A stretch of DNA of 64,000 nt from Isoetes taiwanensis (lineage: Eukaryota; Streptophyta; Lycopodiopsida; Isoetales; Isoetaceae): NCBI GenBank assembly GCA_021234155.1, contig JAJEKV010000693.1, positions 1 to 64,000 on the forward strand. Direction: 5' to 3'. Both the position numbers and the translations under genes were made by a program. Below are positions 1-12,539 of this stretch, one piece after another. How positions within the stretch are numbered: position 1 is the first letter of the stretch; each line of letters starts with the position of its first letter. The notes under the pieces are model-generated. The model had not been told where the DNA came from. It saw only the letters and a program-made list of their open reading frames with translations, and did no database searches.

Positions 1-3000
1 ATTTGCCGTCGGTTAGTTCTCGGGTAACTTGTTGATATACTTGGGCCCTCTAGATGTTTGTCGAATCGGCTGTACAGCTTTGCATCACATTCTAGCGAAG
101 GTGTGTGGTCGTTGATCTTGACATTTCCGGTCGCTTCACGGTCACGTTTCTGCCGGGCAGTAATTGTTCTCCCCTTCATGATACTTGAAGCTATTTGGAA
201 GCGTCTCTTGGTGTAGCGATTCCTTTGGCAATAGTCTTCTGGGTTGTTCTCTTCTCGGTTGTTCTTTGAATGGTTCATCCTTGGTTTCCAAGTTGCATGC
301 AAGGCAGCGTGCAAGTCATCGGCTTCGCCTCACCTAGTTGGTTCTCCATCGAACTTCAAACTTCTCGTTTGATCCCCCGATTACATGGCTTGGGCGTTGT
401 CCGCGTTCCGCAGTGCTATGTTGTCTTCTTGTCTTGGGGTACCCTCCGGTGACTTTGGTGTGCTCGTCGGTTTTGGTCCTCTGTTGCCTCTAGGGAGTTA
501 GGTGGAAAGTGGGTTGCTAGCACTTCTCCGGCTTTCGGTTCACGACCTTTGTCCTTCTATGCGTATGGGTCTCTTTGGCAAGTAAGGCATCATGACTCTC
601 CTCCACGATGGCTCGTTTCAAGGGATGATGGATCCTTATCTGCTGGCGGCTTGACCCTTCGTTGAAATTACGCCTTAGATATACTCTTGTGGTTGAATAG
701 CACGGCTATTATCTTGAACTCTCTTTTGGCCGAGAAGGTGCTTGAGTTGCTATCATTTGTCGTTAAAAGTCAGATGCTTCTACCTTGGGCGTTTGGCGTG
801 CCACATGTCGGAGATATGGTCGGCTTCTTCTCTCTTCTAATTTTTGGTAGGATTACCTGGCGAAGCCATCACCTAGTTGTTGGGGGGCATATCTCCTCGT
901 CAGCGATTGCCTTTCGTAAGTGCATCTCCATCTAATACCGTGTCATAGCACATCCCCTATATTACCACAAGTTGGAATTATGGTTGTCGAGATGTTGCCT
1001 TCTTAGTTGGCTTGTTGATGTCGAGGCGTTCCTCCTTCCATTGTTGAGGCCACTCATGTCATAAGTTAGTCAAGTGTTGCCCTTTGCTACAAGAGGTAGT
1101 GGTGGCACTAGCGATGTCACGGTCGTGTTGATGATCTTGACATGACGGTGTTGTCTCTTATTCTAACATTGGGTGGCGAGCGGGTCTTAGCGAGGGGCAT
1201 TTCGAAGTGTTTGGAGTCGACGGTTTGCTTGGCCTCACAGTGCGTTCTCCCTCGTACTTGCTCTTCCATTTTGGTCTTGGGCTATAGTTGTGTCTCCTTG
1301 CTTCCTCCTTTGGTAGTGAAGTGAAGGGCTTCTTGATCTAAGTGCTAATCAGTAAAACATGACTTTAAACTCATGTTTCTCCACTATATCTGTGAGGACC
1401 GAGATATACAATAGACATATACACATTTACATTGGGATTTTAATTCATCCACTTTTTCTTTCAAAGCGACTCGAAGATCTACTTAAATGTTTATACTCCT
1501 CTAGGTTTCCCTTCCTCCTATCGCATTTGATTCTTGGTTTCTTTGCATCTTCTTCGTTCTACGGTTGACTAGGGAGTTCCTTGAGATCTTTGCTACTATT
1601 GTTGAGCTTCATGTCTCGATCCAGCTGATCACCTCAAAGTTGCGAAGAGTGTTCGTCGATGTGATCCCTTGAAAAAGATGCTCCTCCTTATTGTGTATGT
1701 TGCGTCGCGAGGAATGCGGTAGCAGCTCACGTCCTACATGCGGTGTGTCGTTGCAAGATTGCTGATTTCGCGGTGCCATTGGTCGAGCTTGGGTAGGGTC
1801 CTGGTACATTGCGTCGGGCATTCTTGAATGTCTTCAAAGCTCACGAGAGATAGGTGGTCGGTAGGCGAGGCATTGTCATTCCCCGCGGTTGAATTTCTGA
1901 GTCGACTCTCATTTGCTTGGGCTTTGCTTCATTCGGGGTGGCTCTCTCGTGCTGGAGTGTGGTCATCTCCATTGCCCTATCATAGCTCCTTACGGTGTAG
2001 CCTTTGCATGATTTGTACTGCTGGCTAGGTGGGTCTCCTCAGATCCTTTGGGTCCCAACCATTCGAGTCGCGCCCTCCTTGGGCGGCGTAGTAAAGCCGT
2101 CCTTCCTTTGGTTTCTAGGTGTTTACGGGTCCGAATTCTTGTTGGTGAATATTCTCCTCCTTGATCTTGCCCTAATGCGATATAGGCCCTCAAGTTGGAG
2201 ATGTTCCTTCACGATATGCATCTCCTACTTTTGGAACGGTGAAAGTTCTCCTAACAGTGGTGCAAAGGGAGCTGGGGGCTAGATCTGAGTCGACCTTATG
2301 TGCTTTGTGGTTGCCCTGGCTTGGTTGCTTCTTTTTTCGGCGTTGCATGACATTAAGCGAGGTTCTTTGGGGCTGCAAGATTAGGTGGTGGTCTTCCTGC
2401 GGTTTCTATCGCTCTGTGTCACCATAAGTTCTCTCCTCGGCGGAAGATTATGCCCTCGGCCTGGCTTCGTGATGCTAGCGGCGGCATCGATGCCTAACAT
2501 CTTCCCCGTACACGTATTTTGTTGTCTTCGTTCTTCCATTTGAAACTCATGTCGTCGAGTTGGTGAAGGCGTTGAGATCCTCTTTCTGATGTGAGCTCGT
2601 GGGCGTGGTAGCAGGGAGGTTGACATCTAGAACATTCTTGATGCGTTGGTTACCAAATATTCTTCCCATTTGATGAAGATTGTGATAGGCAGGTGGTGTC
2701 TGTTCTTTCGTTTGTCGGTTGAGGTGTTTGTCGTTGTGCTTCCCTCTCTTGGAGTGCGCAGCACCGGTCTCCTCTCAGGTATCTGTTTGTACATCGGCTG
2801 GGACCTTGATGTCTTCAAGTTGCGCCTCTAGCTCTTTATGACTCGGCCTACTGTGCCCGAAGCATTTCGTGTATCCTGGAGTCTGGGGGTCTACTTGAAG
2901 GGCTCTCCTACAACATTCTGGGTTCTATAAGCAAGCAAGATGGCTCGGCGGCATTCTTGGAACATATCTATAATCTACAAGTCTATGGGCATTGGGGCGT

Positions 3001-3480
3001 GTGGTATGGCATGAAATGAGGTTGTTTTGCAAAACCTCCATGGCGTTTGAGGCATACTCTAAGGTCCTAGCAAAAGTTGGTTTGGGGAGTCAATCTTTCA
3101 TGGAGTGACTTGGGCAGCTCTAGACTCTAGCTCCTTTCTAGGTATCGGCAATAGGGAGTGTCAATGTGGCTGGCTATATAGCTCGGCAGGTGGTATTATA
3201 TGATTGGACTTGGAGGTTGCTATGTTGAGGTCTAGATGACTATAACAAAGGGGTGTTCTTGGGCACTTCTATCTAGGAGTAAGGCATCAGATTTGAGCGA
3301 GAGCAATACTTACTTGAGCTACTAATGGGGTATGCTTCTATCTACAAACTACAGTTTGGAAAAGACAATTCAAGGGTTTGGGCCATTTTGGTCATTTTTG
3401 AGATGGGGTTTGGCATTTCTAAGGGCATCTAGGTCCTAGCGCCCAACAAATTCGAGGCGATTTGGAGCTCTGTAGCTCAA
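1..3480. other. Anonymous sequence, no gene recognised
   Basis: This stretch is less AT-rich than most of the window. It has only short open frames in all six frames, and none resembles a family I know. No splice-bounded exon series was seen. If the minus-strand LTR at 5817-7373 belongs to an element of the same length as the one at 50-61 kb, this stretch would be its internal region, but no gag or pol motif supports that. Confidence 0.4.
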
Positions 3481-3522
3481 GTTATGGAGGTTCAAAATTT
3501 GGAGGTCTCACACGCCCGGCCC

Positions 3523-3757
3523 GATTTTGAGAATCTCAAAAATCATCTGGCCTTGACGATGTGAACATTAACTCAAATAAGGTTAAACTTGTCAATTTGG
3601 GTGATATAAAGGGTCTAATCCTACTTATCTCTATGAGTTAGGCGAGAATGGACCCCTTATTTGTCGATTTGGAGCGGTTTTGGGCACTTTTGGGGCATGG
3701 TCTCCTGAGCATGGTCTCACGTTGCGCCTTGCCCGATTTTTGAGAATCTCAAAATCG
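3523..3757. repeat. Two copies of a hairpin-forming motif
   Basis: Two copies (3523-3544 and 3734-3757) share the core TTTGAGAATCTCAAA, which is an inverted repeat around one central base. Both are followed by a short 'tctgg...gtgaacat' tail. The same words (ttttgaga, tctgg, gatgttca, gtgtgaac) reappear in shuffled form in the minisatellite at 4366-4830, so these look like the divergent edge of that array. Confidence 0.6.
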
Positions 3758-4335
3758 TCTGGTAGCGGCGTGTGAACATCCTCTCAAATTGGCCTAGGAT
3801 GTCTGTTTGACTAACACAAAGCTAAAACTTACTAACTCAACTTAATTAAGTAACTTTATACACTTATAATTTACTCCTAAAACACTTTGTATTAAACAAA
3901 TTTTATCATTCACGAAATTAATAAGGCTCTCCTTTGATATAGTGACTCCTTAGCGTGTCTCTTGTGTGAAATTTTATTTGAGTCTTCAAAATGTTGGACC
4001 GGCCCACCTTTCTGCTTCTTGACCCCCAGCCTCCCTCTCGTTACGCCCCTCTCTCTTCTTGTTTCCTTGGCCTCCTTGGCCTCGGCTGTTCATGCTTGTC
4101 GAGGAAGTCAAGCGTTACGTTTGGTAAAGCGTCATGTCGATCGGAGTCTTGGTGTCTATCGAGATCTTTGTCTCTATCTAGCTTAAGGGTCTTGGTTCTA
4201 AGTCTAAGGCTTGGCAATTAATATTATCTAACATTATTAAAGCTTAAATTTAATTAAAGGATTATAATTCAAACACTGCTTGATACCAGCCACCGATGTG
4301 GTTGTACGGGGGTTTGGGGGTTCAACCACAGTGGA

Positions 4336-4361
4336 TGGGTGGGTGGGTGGGTGGGTGGGTG
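4336..4361 (+). repeat. (GGGT)n microsatellite
   Basis: About six uninterrupted GGGT units on the plus strand. Four or more runs of three guanines in close succession would allow a G-quadruplex on this strand. It directly precedes the minisatellite block. Confidence 0.9.
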
Positions 4362-4365
4362 AGAC

Positions 4366-4830
4366 AGGACAAATTTTGAGATGTTCACAATCAATGTGTT
4401 TTGACTTTTTAAAGCATGCACTAAAATCAATGTCTCACATTAGCCCGGACAAATTTTGAGATGTTCACACAATCAATGTCTCACACATTGCCCGAGACAA
4501 ATTTTGATGATGTTCACACATTAAGCCCACAATGTCTCACACATTGCGCCCAGACAAATTTTGAGATGTTCACACATTGCGCCCAGACAAATTTTGAGAT
4601 GTTCAAAATCGACAAATTTTGAGATGTTCACACATTGCTTGAGACAAATTTTGAGATGTTCAAAATCGAGATGTTCACACATTGCGTGAGACAAATTTTG
4701 AGATGTTCAAAATCGGTCTGGCGCGGCGATGTGAACTTTAAGCATGCATTAAAATCAATGTCTCACACATTGCGCCCAGACAAATTTTGAGATGTTCAAA
4801 ATCGGTCTGGGCGGCGTGTGTGAACCATCT
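4366..4830. repeat. Minisatellite A (gacaaattttgagatgttca units)
   Basis: An irregular tandem array built from the words 'gacaaattttgagatgttca', 'cacattgcgcccaga' and 'aaaatcggtctgg'. Unit length varies and units are partly scrambled; most breaks fall near CG-containing words. It has no coding potential. It lies on the internal side of the PBS-like site at 5802-5815 and may be leader sequence of that element. Confidence 0.8.
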
Positions 4831-5530
4831 ATTTGGCTCACTAATTTTTGACTTTAAGCGGTTGCTAATTCACTTTCACGGTGCGGCGTGTGAGACCATC
4901 CTATTTGGCTCACTAATTTTTGACTTTAACTGTTACTAATTCACTTTAACTATTACTAATTCACTTTGGCTTACTAATTTTTGACTTTTTAGTTTATGTT
5001 ACTAATTCACTTTAACTATGCCCTAAAATTCACTTCTTGTGGCGTGTGGGGACCATCTATTTGGCTCACTAATTTTTTTGACTTTAAGCGTTACTAATTT
5101 ACTTTAACTATTACTAATTCACTTTAAAGCATTTACTATCTTAGCATATACTACAAAGTTCAAAATCGGTCGGCTTGCGGCGTGTGAGACCATCCTATTT
5201 GGCTCACTAATTTTTGACTTTAGCTGTTACTACTTCACTTTAACTATTACTAATTCACTTTTTATTACTATCTTAGCATATACTACAAAAATGAGAAAAA
5301 AATTTCTCATTTCTGGGGTTTGAGGATCCTATTAAGTTAGTACTCTTTTGGGAGCACTAAAATCAATGTCTCTGCGTTTGCGCCAGACCGGTTTTGAGAT
5401 GTTCAAAATGGGTCTGGCGGCGTTATTGAAGACTCATCTATTGGCTCACTAATTTTTTGACTTTAAGCATTTGCTAATTCACTTTAACTATTACTAATTC
5501 ACTTTAAGCTTTATTTACTATCTTAGCATA
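4820..5530. repeat. Minisatellite B (tatttggctcactaattttt units)
   Basis: Several copies of a longer unit containing 'tatttggctcactaattttt', 'gactttaa', 'gttactaattcacttt' and 'aactattactaattcacttt'. Copies start near 4828, 4900, 5055, 5196 and 5440. They are interleaved with units of arrays A and C, giving a higher-order pattern. There is no coding potential. Confidence 0.8.
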
Positions 5531-5772
5531 TACTACAAAATGAAAAAATTTCTCATTTCTAGGTTTGAGGATCCTATTAAGTTAGTACTAAGGAGCACTA
5601 AAATTTCCCATTTCTGCATTACTAGCTTAGCATATACTACAAAAATGAGAAAAATTTCTCATTTTGCCGAGGATTTTGAGGATCCTATTAAGTTAGTACT
5701 CTTTGGGAGCACTAAATTTCCCATTTCGAGGTTTGAGGATCCTATTAAGTTAGTACTCTTTGGGGAGCATGG
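5275..5772. repeat. Minisatellite C (gaggatcctattaagttagt units)
   Basis: At least four copies of 'gaggatcctattaagttagt' followed by 'actctttgggagcactaaa', alternating with 'catatactacaaaaatgag' and 'aaatttctcatttc'. The open frame across 5540-5779 is the translation of this repeat and is not a gene. Confidence 0.8.
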
Positions 5773-5801
5773 TCATTGATTTGCTCTTGGTCTCCAGAAC
5801 A

Positions 5802-5815
5802 TTGCTCGATACTGC
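5802..5815 (-). other. Primer-binding-like site of minus-strand LTR element
   Basis: Read on the minus strand this is GTATCGAGCAATG, the same word found just inside the 5' LTR of the 50-61 kb element. It resembles the plant initiator-Met PBS (TGGTATCAGAGC) lacking one A. It lies directly inside the LTR end at about 5817, so the element reads leftwards. Confidence 0.55.
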
Positions 5816-5816
5816 T

Positions 5817-7373
5817 TGTGGCGTCCCCCTACTACGCCTCTGATTGCACTCACAGGTATACAAAGCAGGAGTTCATCCCCATACCAGCTCCATGCTAATC
5901 TGGGGCCCTCCACATGACACTTTACCAGCCGTGGCCGGGTTCGGTGGGAAGAGTGAAGGGGTCATTGTACCAGATCTCCCTCGGGGGCCTACCTAGGCGG
6001 AGGAAGCATAAACATACATGTCGATTGCACATACATCAACATCACATGACCATCACGAAGGATGGTCCTCCACCTATCTGCATAGACAAAGATCAGCACA
6101 TCACATAGGGAATCCTACCCAAGGCTCGGACTCAAAGGAATGGCGGCGGCTTGGGTCTCGGGGATTCATTGAGACTGAATTCATGGCAATGGATTTGGCT
6201 GGCATAAGAACATGGCTTAGGGTTGTCCACTCCATCCGCCCCTCACATTGCACACTTTGCGAGTGGTGCGAAAAGTGTCGGGACCCAGCCCATGGGATGC
6301 ATAGCCAAAGGGCTACTCACGGACTCATCCTCCCGGTTGGAGTGATGGGGCGGGGTAGGGATCACTCCCTCTCAGAGATCTACATTTGACTCAAAGGTGA
6401 CTAGGAGACCCCTTGCCCCGTGTTGGTGAACCCTTTGGAAAGTGAACACCACTTCGCAGTGTCGAGCCCATGCCTTGCCCACGCGCGGTGGCAAGCCGTG
6501 GACCCTAGTCACAATGATCCCGGTGGGAAGCACACCCGGAGGATCGTTCAAGAGTCGGGACATGAACCTCCTTCTCGGCCGGTCGGCCCCTTCACCCACA
6601 TCCGGTGTGGCTCTCTTGTGCAGGCAGATCTATAGTGTGCTAGAGGGGCTAATCTAGGAGCATCTACTACCAAGCTTTGGTCTCTACCCCCTTCCCAATA
6701 CAAGGAGTTCATGAGATACATCATCCATATACATCGCGGAAGAACTAAGAACAAGATCTAATCTATATCATAGAGTTAGGTTCTTTAGTTAAATGCACTA
6801 TCTAGAGATGCGGAGGGGGCTGCTATGGGCAATTTAATAGGCTAAACCCTCTTTTGATTCAATGACTAGAAGATGGTTTAAGCTATTAAATTGACTAAAT
6901 ACCTAATCCTTGGCTTGCTTCTCATACGAACTTCGACCATCCTGCTGAAATGCTCGAATCAAGGAAACTAATGATGTGGGTTCTCGGGCCAGTGCGGGAG
7001 GCGGTTTAGCTCTTGAGGGCAGCCAAAGCGAGCTCTAAAACCTAAAAGCGAAAATGGGCAAGTTGGGGTTCTCCTACTTAAATGAACAAGGGGGGGTGGC
7101 TAGGGTTTCCAATTATCCCCTTTTGGCATGTGGGATAATTGGGAATGGAACCACTTGCCTTTAATGGCTAGGTGGCAAAATGTGCCCACATGGAAATGTG
7201 TGCCCACATTAATGTGTACATTGGAAAATGTGCACGATGAATTACACGCAGGTATGGCCCACTTGGCATCAAGTGGCCACATGAAAATAAATGTGCCCAC
7301 ATTAATGTGTACATTGGAAAATGTGCACATTAGCTCTAATGCATTCTTAGCAAGTTGCCCCTAGGGGCTACCC
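5817..7373 (-). mobile_element. Diverged chromovirus-type LTR, minus strand
   Basis: The reverse complement aligns in patches with the LTRs at 50266-51804 and 59388-60940. The clearest block is at 6645-6780 ('ctaggagcatc', 'ggtctctacccccttcccaa'). Weaker matches cover the CATCAAATACATC-like part near 6030 and the terminal TG near 5817. The deduced length of about 1557 bp equals that of the intact pair. The proposed outer end near 7373 (..CCCA) is a guess from length and a CA dinucleotide. No partner LTR is visible, so it is either the 5' LTR of an element running off the left edge or a solo or truncated LTR. Confidence 0.6.
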
Positions 7374-10300
7374 CCAGCTACCGCGTCGCGTACCACGTCG
7401 GTTCGGTGGCGTGTCGCGGCGTGTACCCGATGCGATTACGGTATCGATCACGGGACCCATTATCGCGTCTTTGGAAACGTCTACATTGAGTGTCTGTTAC
7501 CTTTGAAACCTGCCCTGCATATATAGCTATAAGATTACAATGGCAATAATGGGAGAATCGTGGACATGAACCAACACTACATACCTTTTCTGTGACTCCC
7601 TAGTGGCATCACCTTCCTTCTTTGGAACATGATGCACCCCTTTCTTTTTCTAAGATTGAATCCTCGATAAATGATCACTTTTGCAATCTCCCGACATACA
7701 ACTTATCGAGATGGTTTTCAAATAAAACTACATGCATACTTATTAACAATATGCAAATAGCCATAATGATTATATCATGGCGTGTGGAAAGGGGAATCCG
7801 ACACATCATTGTGAAATATCGGTACTCTTGAAATACAAACAACATCATTTACCTTGTTCATATTCTTCTTTAGGTCTCTTAAGATAATCATCCGATTCGT
7901 TGAACATGAGTATCAACCTACCATACCATCACATCATCGAAGACCAAAAATTCAATATCGAATAAAAATGAAACTCACCCAAGTTAAAATACCACCGGAA
8001 AGGACGGATGGACTGAAGATAAGCATGAACATAAAGATATAAAAGCATCAACCTAACAGCCAAAACTTGTAAGGAGCTACAAAACAGCAGCTCATGGATG
8101 GACACAAAGGTATGATTATGAGCAAAGATGCAAATTACCAAGTTAACGAGAAAACCTATGTCCTCAACTTTTTTGGAAAAATTCAAAGAGCACAAATGCA
8201 AAGGGAAGATATCTTAATAAACACTGCCCGATTATAGAGGTTCAAAAGGCTGAAACAAGTTTTGACCAAAAGAAAAGATATGCCTCTATATTCAATAAAC
8301 ACGATTGTCACGGTGCTTTTAAGGCATAGAGTTTGTAAATCATATCATGCGAAACCTCAAGATCTGAGAACTGTATAATCAAAGGTTAAGCGAAGATAAT
8401 CACACTACCAGTTTTGTATGGTGAGCGCTAGATTGATCTTCTCGTTTGCAACTTCAAGGAGCAGGTCTTGTGGCGATATCTATTTCACTACAATATTTGT
8501 TTGTCAAAGTTGTTGGAGATCCATTTCAATTTTATAAGTTGCAATATATCCTCAGACCATGAGTTTTGGATAAGTTCATTGCTTTTGCAAGTTACGCAAA
8601 TATCCACGATTTCATAAGATAAAACGTAAGGACATGCCAAAATGGCTATTCAAGTTGCATACTATAAATACAAAAAACTAGAAATTACAGGGCATCAATT
8701 AGCGATATTAATTCATTTCTATCATGTTTCATCCATGGTAGACACACATTTTTCTATAAAATCTTTGCCGGACGCCAAATTCTTGAAGGCTTTGAGTTAC
8801 AAAAGGGGCATTCTTGCATGATAGCGTACCTTTGCATTCCCTAACGATTGTATCGAACCGATAACAATAAAAAACACATGAACATGTTATATATGTGTTT
8901 ATGCCTTCGACATACTATAGAATGAAGGTGTTTTAAAGAATCCGTTCAATTCAGCTATGTAAATGCACGGATTATTTCATTATTGGATCATTACCGGAGA
9001 AATTTGATCGCTCCAACATCATCGTTTCCGGCTTATACCAGATTTCGGTTCTTAACTAGCTTGGTCGGTTCTTAACTAAGCATTTTGAACTAAAGATGTG
9101 TTCTTATTCTTCGCCAGTTGAACCGCCATCCACACCTTACCCGGTTACGGTTGGCTTCAAGAAATGAAGCCTTGAGTTCTTTACCGGTACTAGAAGTTTC
9201 TGAAAAATGGGAGGTTTGGAGGCGATCCGGTATATCTAGGGATATTCTAGCATATACTTAGGATATGCAAAACCCCATAAACAAGGGTTTGCCCCCTAGG
9301 GGCAACCCAAAAAGTCATCAACGAAGCTACATTCCAAAATCATCATGCTTCCAATTCATATTAATATTGCAAAAGCCCGGAAGTTTTTGGGACTTTTTAC
9401 ACCTCGGAGTCGCACTTAGATATTGGCCATCATTTCACTTAACTGATGGTATGTAATAGGTATAAATCACATCACGTTTATACTTGTAGTAAGATACAAA
9501 CCTTAAGCTCAAAATCTTGCTCAATATCCACAAACAATCAAGAGATATGAAGAAAACAAACCAAAGAGGTAGGAAGCTTCGGTTACTACAGATCAACCGG
9601 ACAAATATTAGATGCGAAAAGGGTAACAATGAAAGGACTAACGGTAAGCAATGAATTTCCTAAGCTTTTTGCCCTTCACCTAGTTTGTTGATACAAAACA
9701 AAAGTAGAAAAAAAGAAAAAACATGCACAAAAACCGTTGCATAAATTGCTGACATGCCTCCCAAAGTCTCATGCCTACATGTACAAAGGCATACTTTGCA
9801 AATGCCCGAGCACCATAATCGAGGTTTTTTACAAGCAACCGCAGGGCGAAAAATATTAAAGGATTAGAATACTTACCAGCTTTTACTCGATAACCCCTAA
9901 GCTATTTAAAGTTGTGTCATATTCAACTTGAGTCCACCAAAATTAATGGTGGCGATTATATTTCTGCAATATCAATGCTCAAGCGTAATCACGGAGAACC
10001 AGAGTCTATTATACACATAACAAATCTGTCCCAGATTCAGAAATCATGTTTGAATCTAATATATTACGCTTATTATGATAACACTAAGTCTCCTTAATAA
10101 AAATGGGTGGGATGTTCCCTTGAGTTTTTTAGGTAATAACTTGCACACCTTTTGGTCATGGCCAAGAGGTAAAATCCATCTCGAATCCAAGTGTCAATAC
10201 CTTAAATTAGAATTGGCCAATTATTATCTCTTTACTACCAAATGCAAGCAATTTATCGGCATTTTTTTAGCTTAAAAGGCACAAGCCGGAAGCAAATTAT

Positions 10301-10490
10301 CTCATTTAATTCAGCGATAATAGAATCTTACCTCAGCATAAAAGCAATTTCCCATTTAAATTGATGGTATAGAGCTTTGAGAATATCAACAAGTGAGAAG
10401 CACAAATCCACTAGAAATTGACTAGAAAACCTTAGGACTCGATAAGATTTATGATTTATCATGTAATACCTTCTCAAATTAGAAGGATCG
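7374..10490. other. Anonymous AT-rich intergenic sequence
   Basis: Nothing recognisable. Open frames are short and do not look like known proteins. A small local duplication of 'cggttcttaacta' occurs near 9044-9080. Confidence 0.5.
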
Positions 10491-11330
10491 TCTGAGAATG
10501 AATCTCAAGGGAATTATTTTTTCCACCTAAAGCAGATGCACTAGGAATCTCGCCGTGATGGCTTCGGTTCGTGATGGCGTCTATATCTGTAACATAATTA
10601 AAATGAGGAAGACCCGAGAAAAATACAAAAAATAAATCATGTATGTGGCATCGGTGCTTACTTGTCTTTGCATTGAGTTCACACTATCAAATTTCGTTTT
10701 GGAGTCTCCATCTTTGTCGGTAGCCCATTTGGGATTGACTTAAGTATCAAATGGGGTGAATTCTAGGTACACGGGGAGGTATCTTCTTGATCTCATAGCG
10801 ATCGGCGTGGATAGCTTGTTGGATATCCTTGGTCTCAAATTTTTGCAATTACGCAAGCGGAATTCGATAAACAATGTGACAACATCGATTAAACATTAGT
10901 TAAGGCACTTACTTGTGTCTATTGGTTCTTGTGGTACCACTCGAACACCAAAAGCCAAAAGCCATGTCTGATCATAATGTGGGCTGGCGGGAGAGACTCG
11001 AAGCCGAGGTTCTAGAGTAATACGCAAAAACAAATTCAAAATCAATAGAGTCTTTAGGCGAGGGTTAGAATGACAATATTTACCTCAAATGTGTGATAGA
11101 CATGGAATATGATCTTGGTGGCGCATTGCGCTATCACAAGCTGGCGGCAACATTTTACCCTCCCATTTTCGGACAACTTCCACAAAATGGACAACCTTAA
11201 TCACCCTCTTCTTACGCCTCGAAGCATTGGAAGTCACGAGGGATCTAAAGGCATGACCACTTCTGGCTCGGAAAAATCTCAAATCTTTTGCATTCGAAGG
11301 TTGCGGTACTTGTGATGGGAATCTTCATGC
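10490..11330 (-). pseudogene. Coding-like multi-exon relic, family unknown
   Basis: On the minus strand several consecutive segments look protein-coding and are separated by short AT-rich, intron-like gaps. The segment near 11280-11085 encodes HFVEVVRKWEGKMLPPACDS. The one near 11010-10920 encodes LGFESLPPAHIMIRHGFWLL followed by a VFEWYHKNQ stretch. Near 10850-10690 there is ADRYEIKKIP in another frame, and near 10580-10510 there is TNRSHHGEIPSASA. I do not recognise the family. It may be a host gene or a transposon gene. Stops break some frames, so it is treated as a relic. Confidence 0.3.
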
Positions 11331-11689
11331 CTTTAGCCCAATTGATTGACTGGTTCCTTATTTATTGATTGACCCGACCAGGGCAACGTACCATTTAGCT
11401 CTTCATCCTTTGGTTAAACACAACCCGAACACCCTCTGTTGCTTTCGGTTCTTTGTCATGATTGATTGCCATCACATTGCAAATCAGCTCTAATTTGCGA
11501 TGCTTTATGCTCCATCAACTCAATCTTTCTTTTTGATATCATTTTTCTGTCCTCGTTTGCTTGCAATCGTTGCTTGCATCTATGAAACCTAAGCGATGTT
11601 TGCGACCAACCATTCCTTCACAAATTGCGCCATAGTGCGCAAAACAAAACACTACGATATGTCGACCTCTTAACATAGTAAGCCCAAAT

Positions 11690-12235
11690 CTTGATGGAAG
11701 ACCACAATCACACCACACAACACAAGGTACTCTCTACACACCACCACATACACACCACACAACATATCTTTGCCGAAGTACACACCACACAACACGATGT
11801 GGTGGTAGCAAGGAGTGGTGGGACATCGTGCAGGGTGGTGAAGTGTGGTGGTGGTGTGTGGTGGTGGGGGTGTGGTGGTGGTGGAGTATGTGGTGTGGTG
11901 GTGGTGGGTGTGGTGTGGGACATGGTGGAGTGTGGTGGTGGTGGGGGGTTTGGTGTGGTGGTGTGGTGTGGTGGTGGTGGGTGTGGTGGTGGATTGTGGT
12001 GTGGGACATGGTGGAGTGTGGTGGTGTGGTGTGGTGGCGGTGGAGTGTTTTGGTGGTGAAGGAGTGTGGTGGTGGTGGGTGTGGTGGAGGGTGTGGTGTG
12101 GGACATGGTGGAGTGTGGTGGTGGTGGAGGGGTGTGGTGGGGGACATGGTGGAGTGTGGTGGTGGGAGATGGTAGAGTGTAGTGGTGGGAGATGGTGGGG
12201 TGTGGTGGTGTGGGACATGGTGGATGCCAACAACT
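11690..12235 (+). repeat. GTG/GGT-rich minisatellite preceded by its complement
   Basis: From about 11800 to 12235 the plus strand is almost only G and T, built from 'gtggtggtg', 'gggacatggtggagtgtggt' and similar units. The 'gggacatggtggagtgtggt' word recurs about every 60-100 bases. From 11700 to 11795 the same strand is C/A-rich ('accacacaacac'), so the two halves can pair. All open frames here, up to 195 codons, are low-complexity shadows (Thr/His/Pro on minus, Gly/Val/Trp on plus). Clustered G-runs could form G-quadruplexes. Confidence 0.9.
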
Positions 12236-12539
12236 CACCACTCACCAGACCACACATACCTCATCTATTATTCACTGGCATCCATGGCAGAAATGCCCCA
12301 TAGATGGCATCATAGAGACACAACATGACAATAAAGCCAACATGGCCTTAAAATGGTAGTAGACATATCGATTCTTGAAGTGGATTTGAGGTTGCCTTTT
12401 ACGTGTTGATAGAAACAATCTAGGTCAAGCTTGAGATTTTTTACGTTTGTAACACAACTAATAATTGAACATACCACAATGGCATGTTTTGGTCTCAGAA
12501 CATTGCTCTGGCTTTTACGTTTTGATTGTGAGTTCGGAT

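Noticed and set aside
11670-12303. Several long ORFs (115-195 codons) on both strands
   Set aside because: All translate the GTG/GGT array and are of extreme low complexity (Thr-His-Pro or Gly-Val-Trp), so they are shadows of the repeat.
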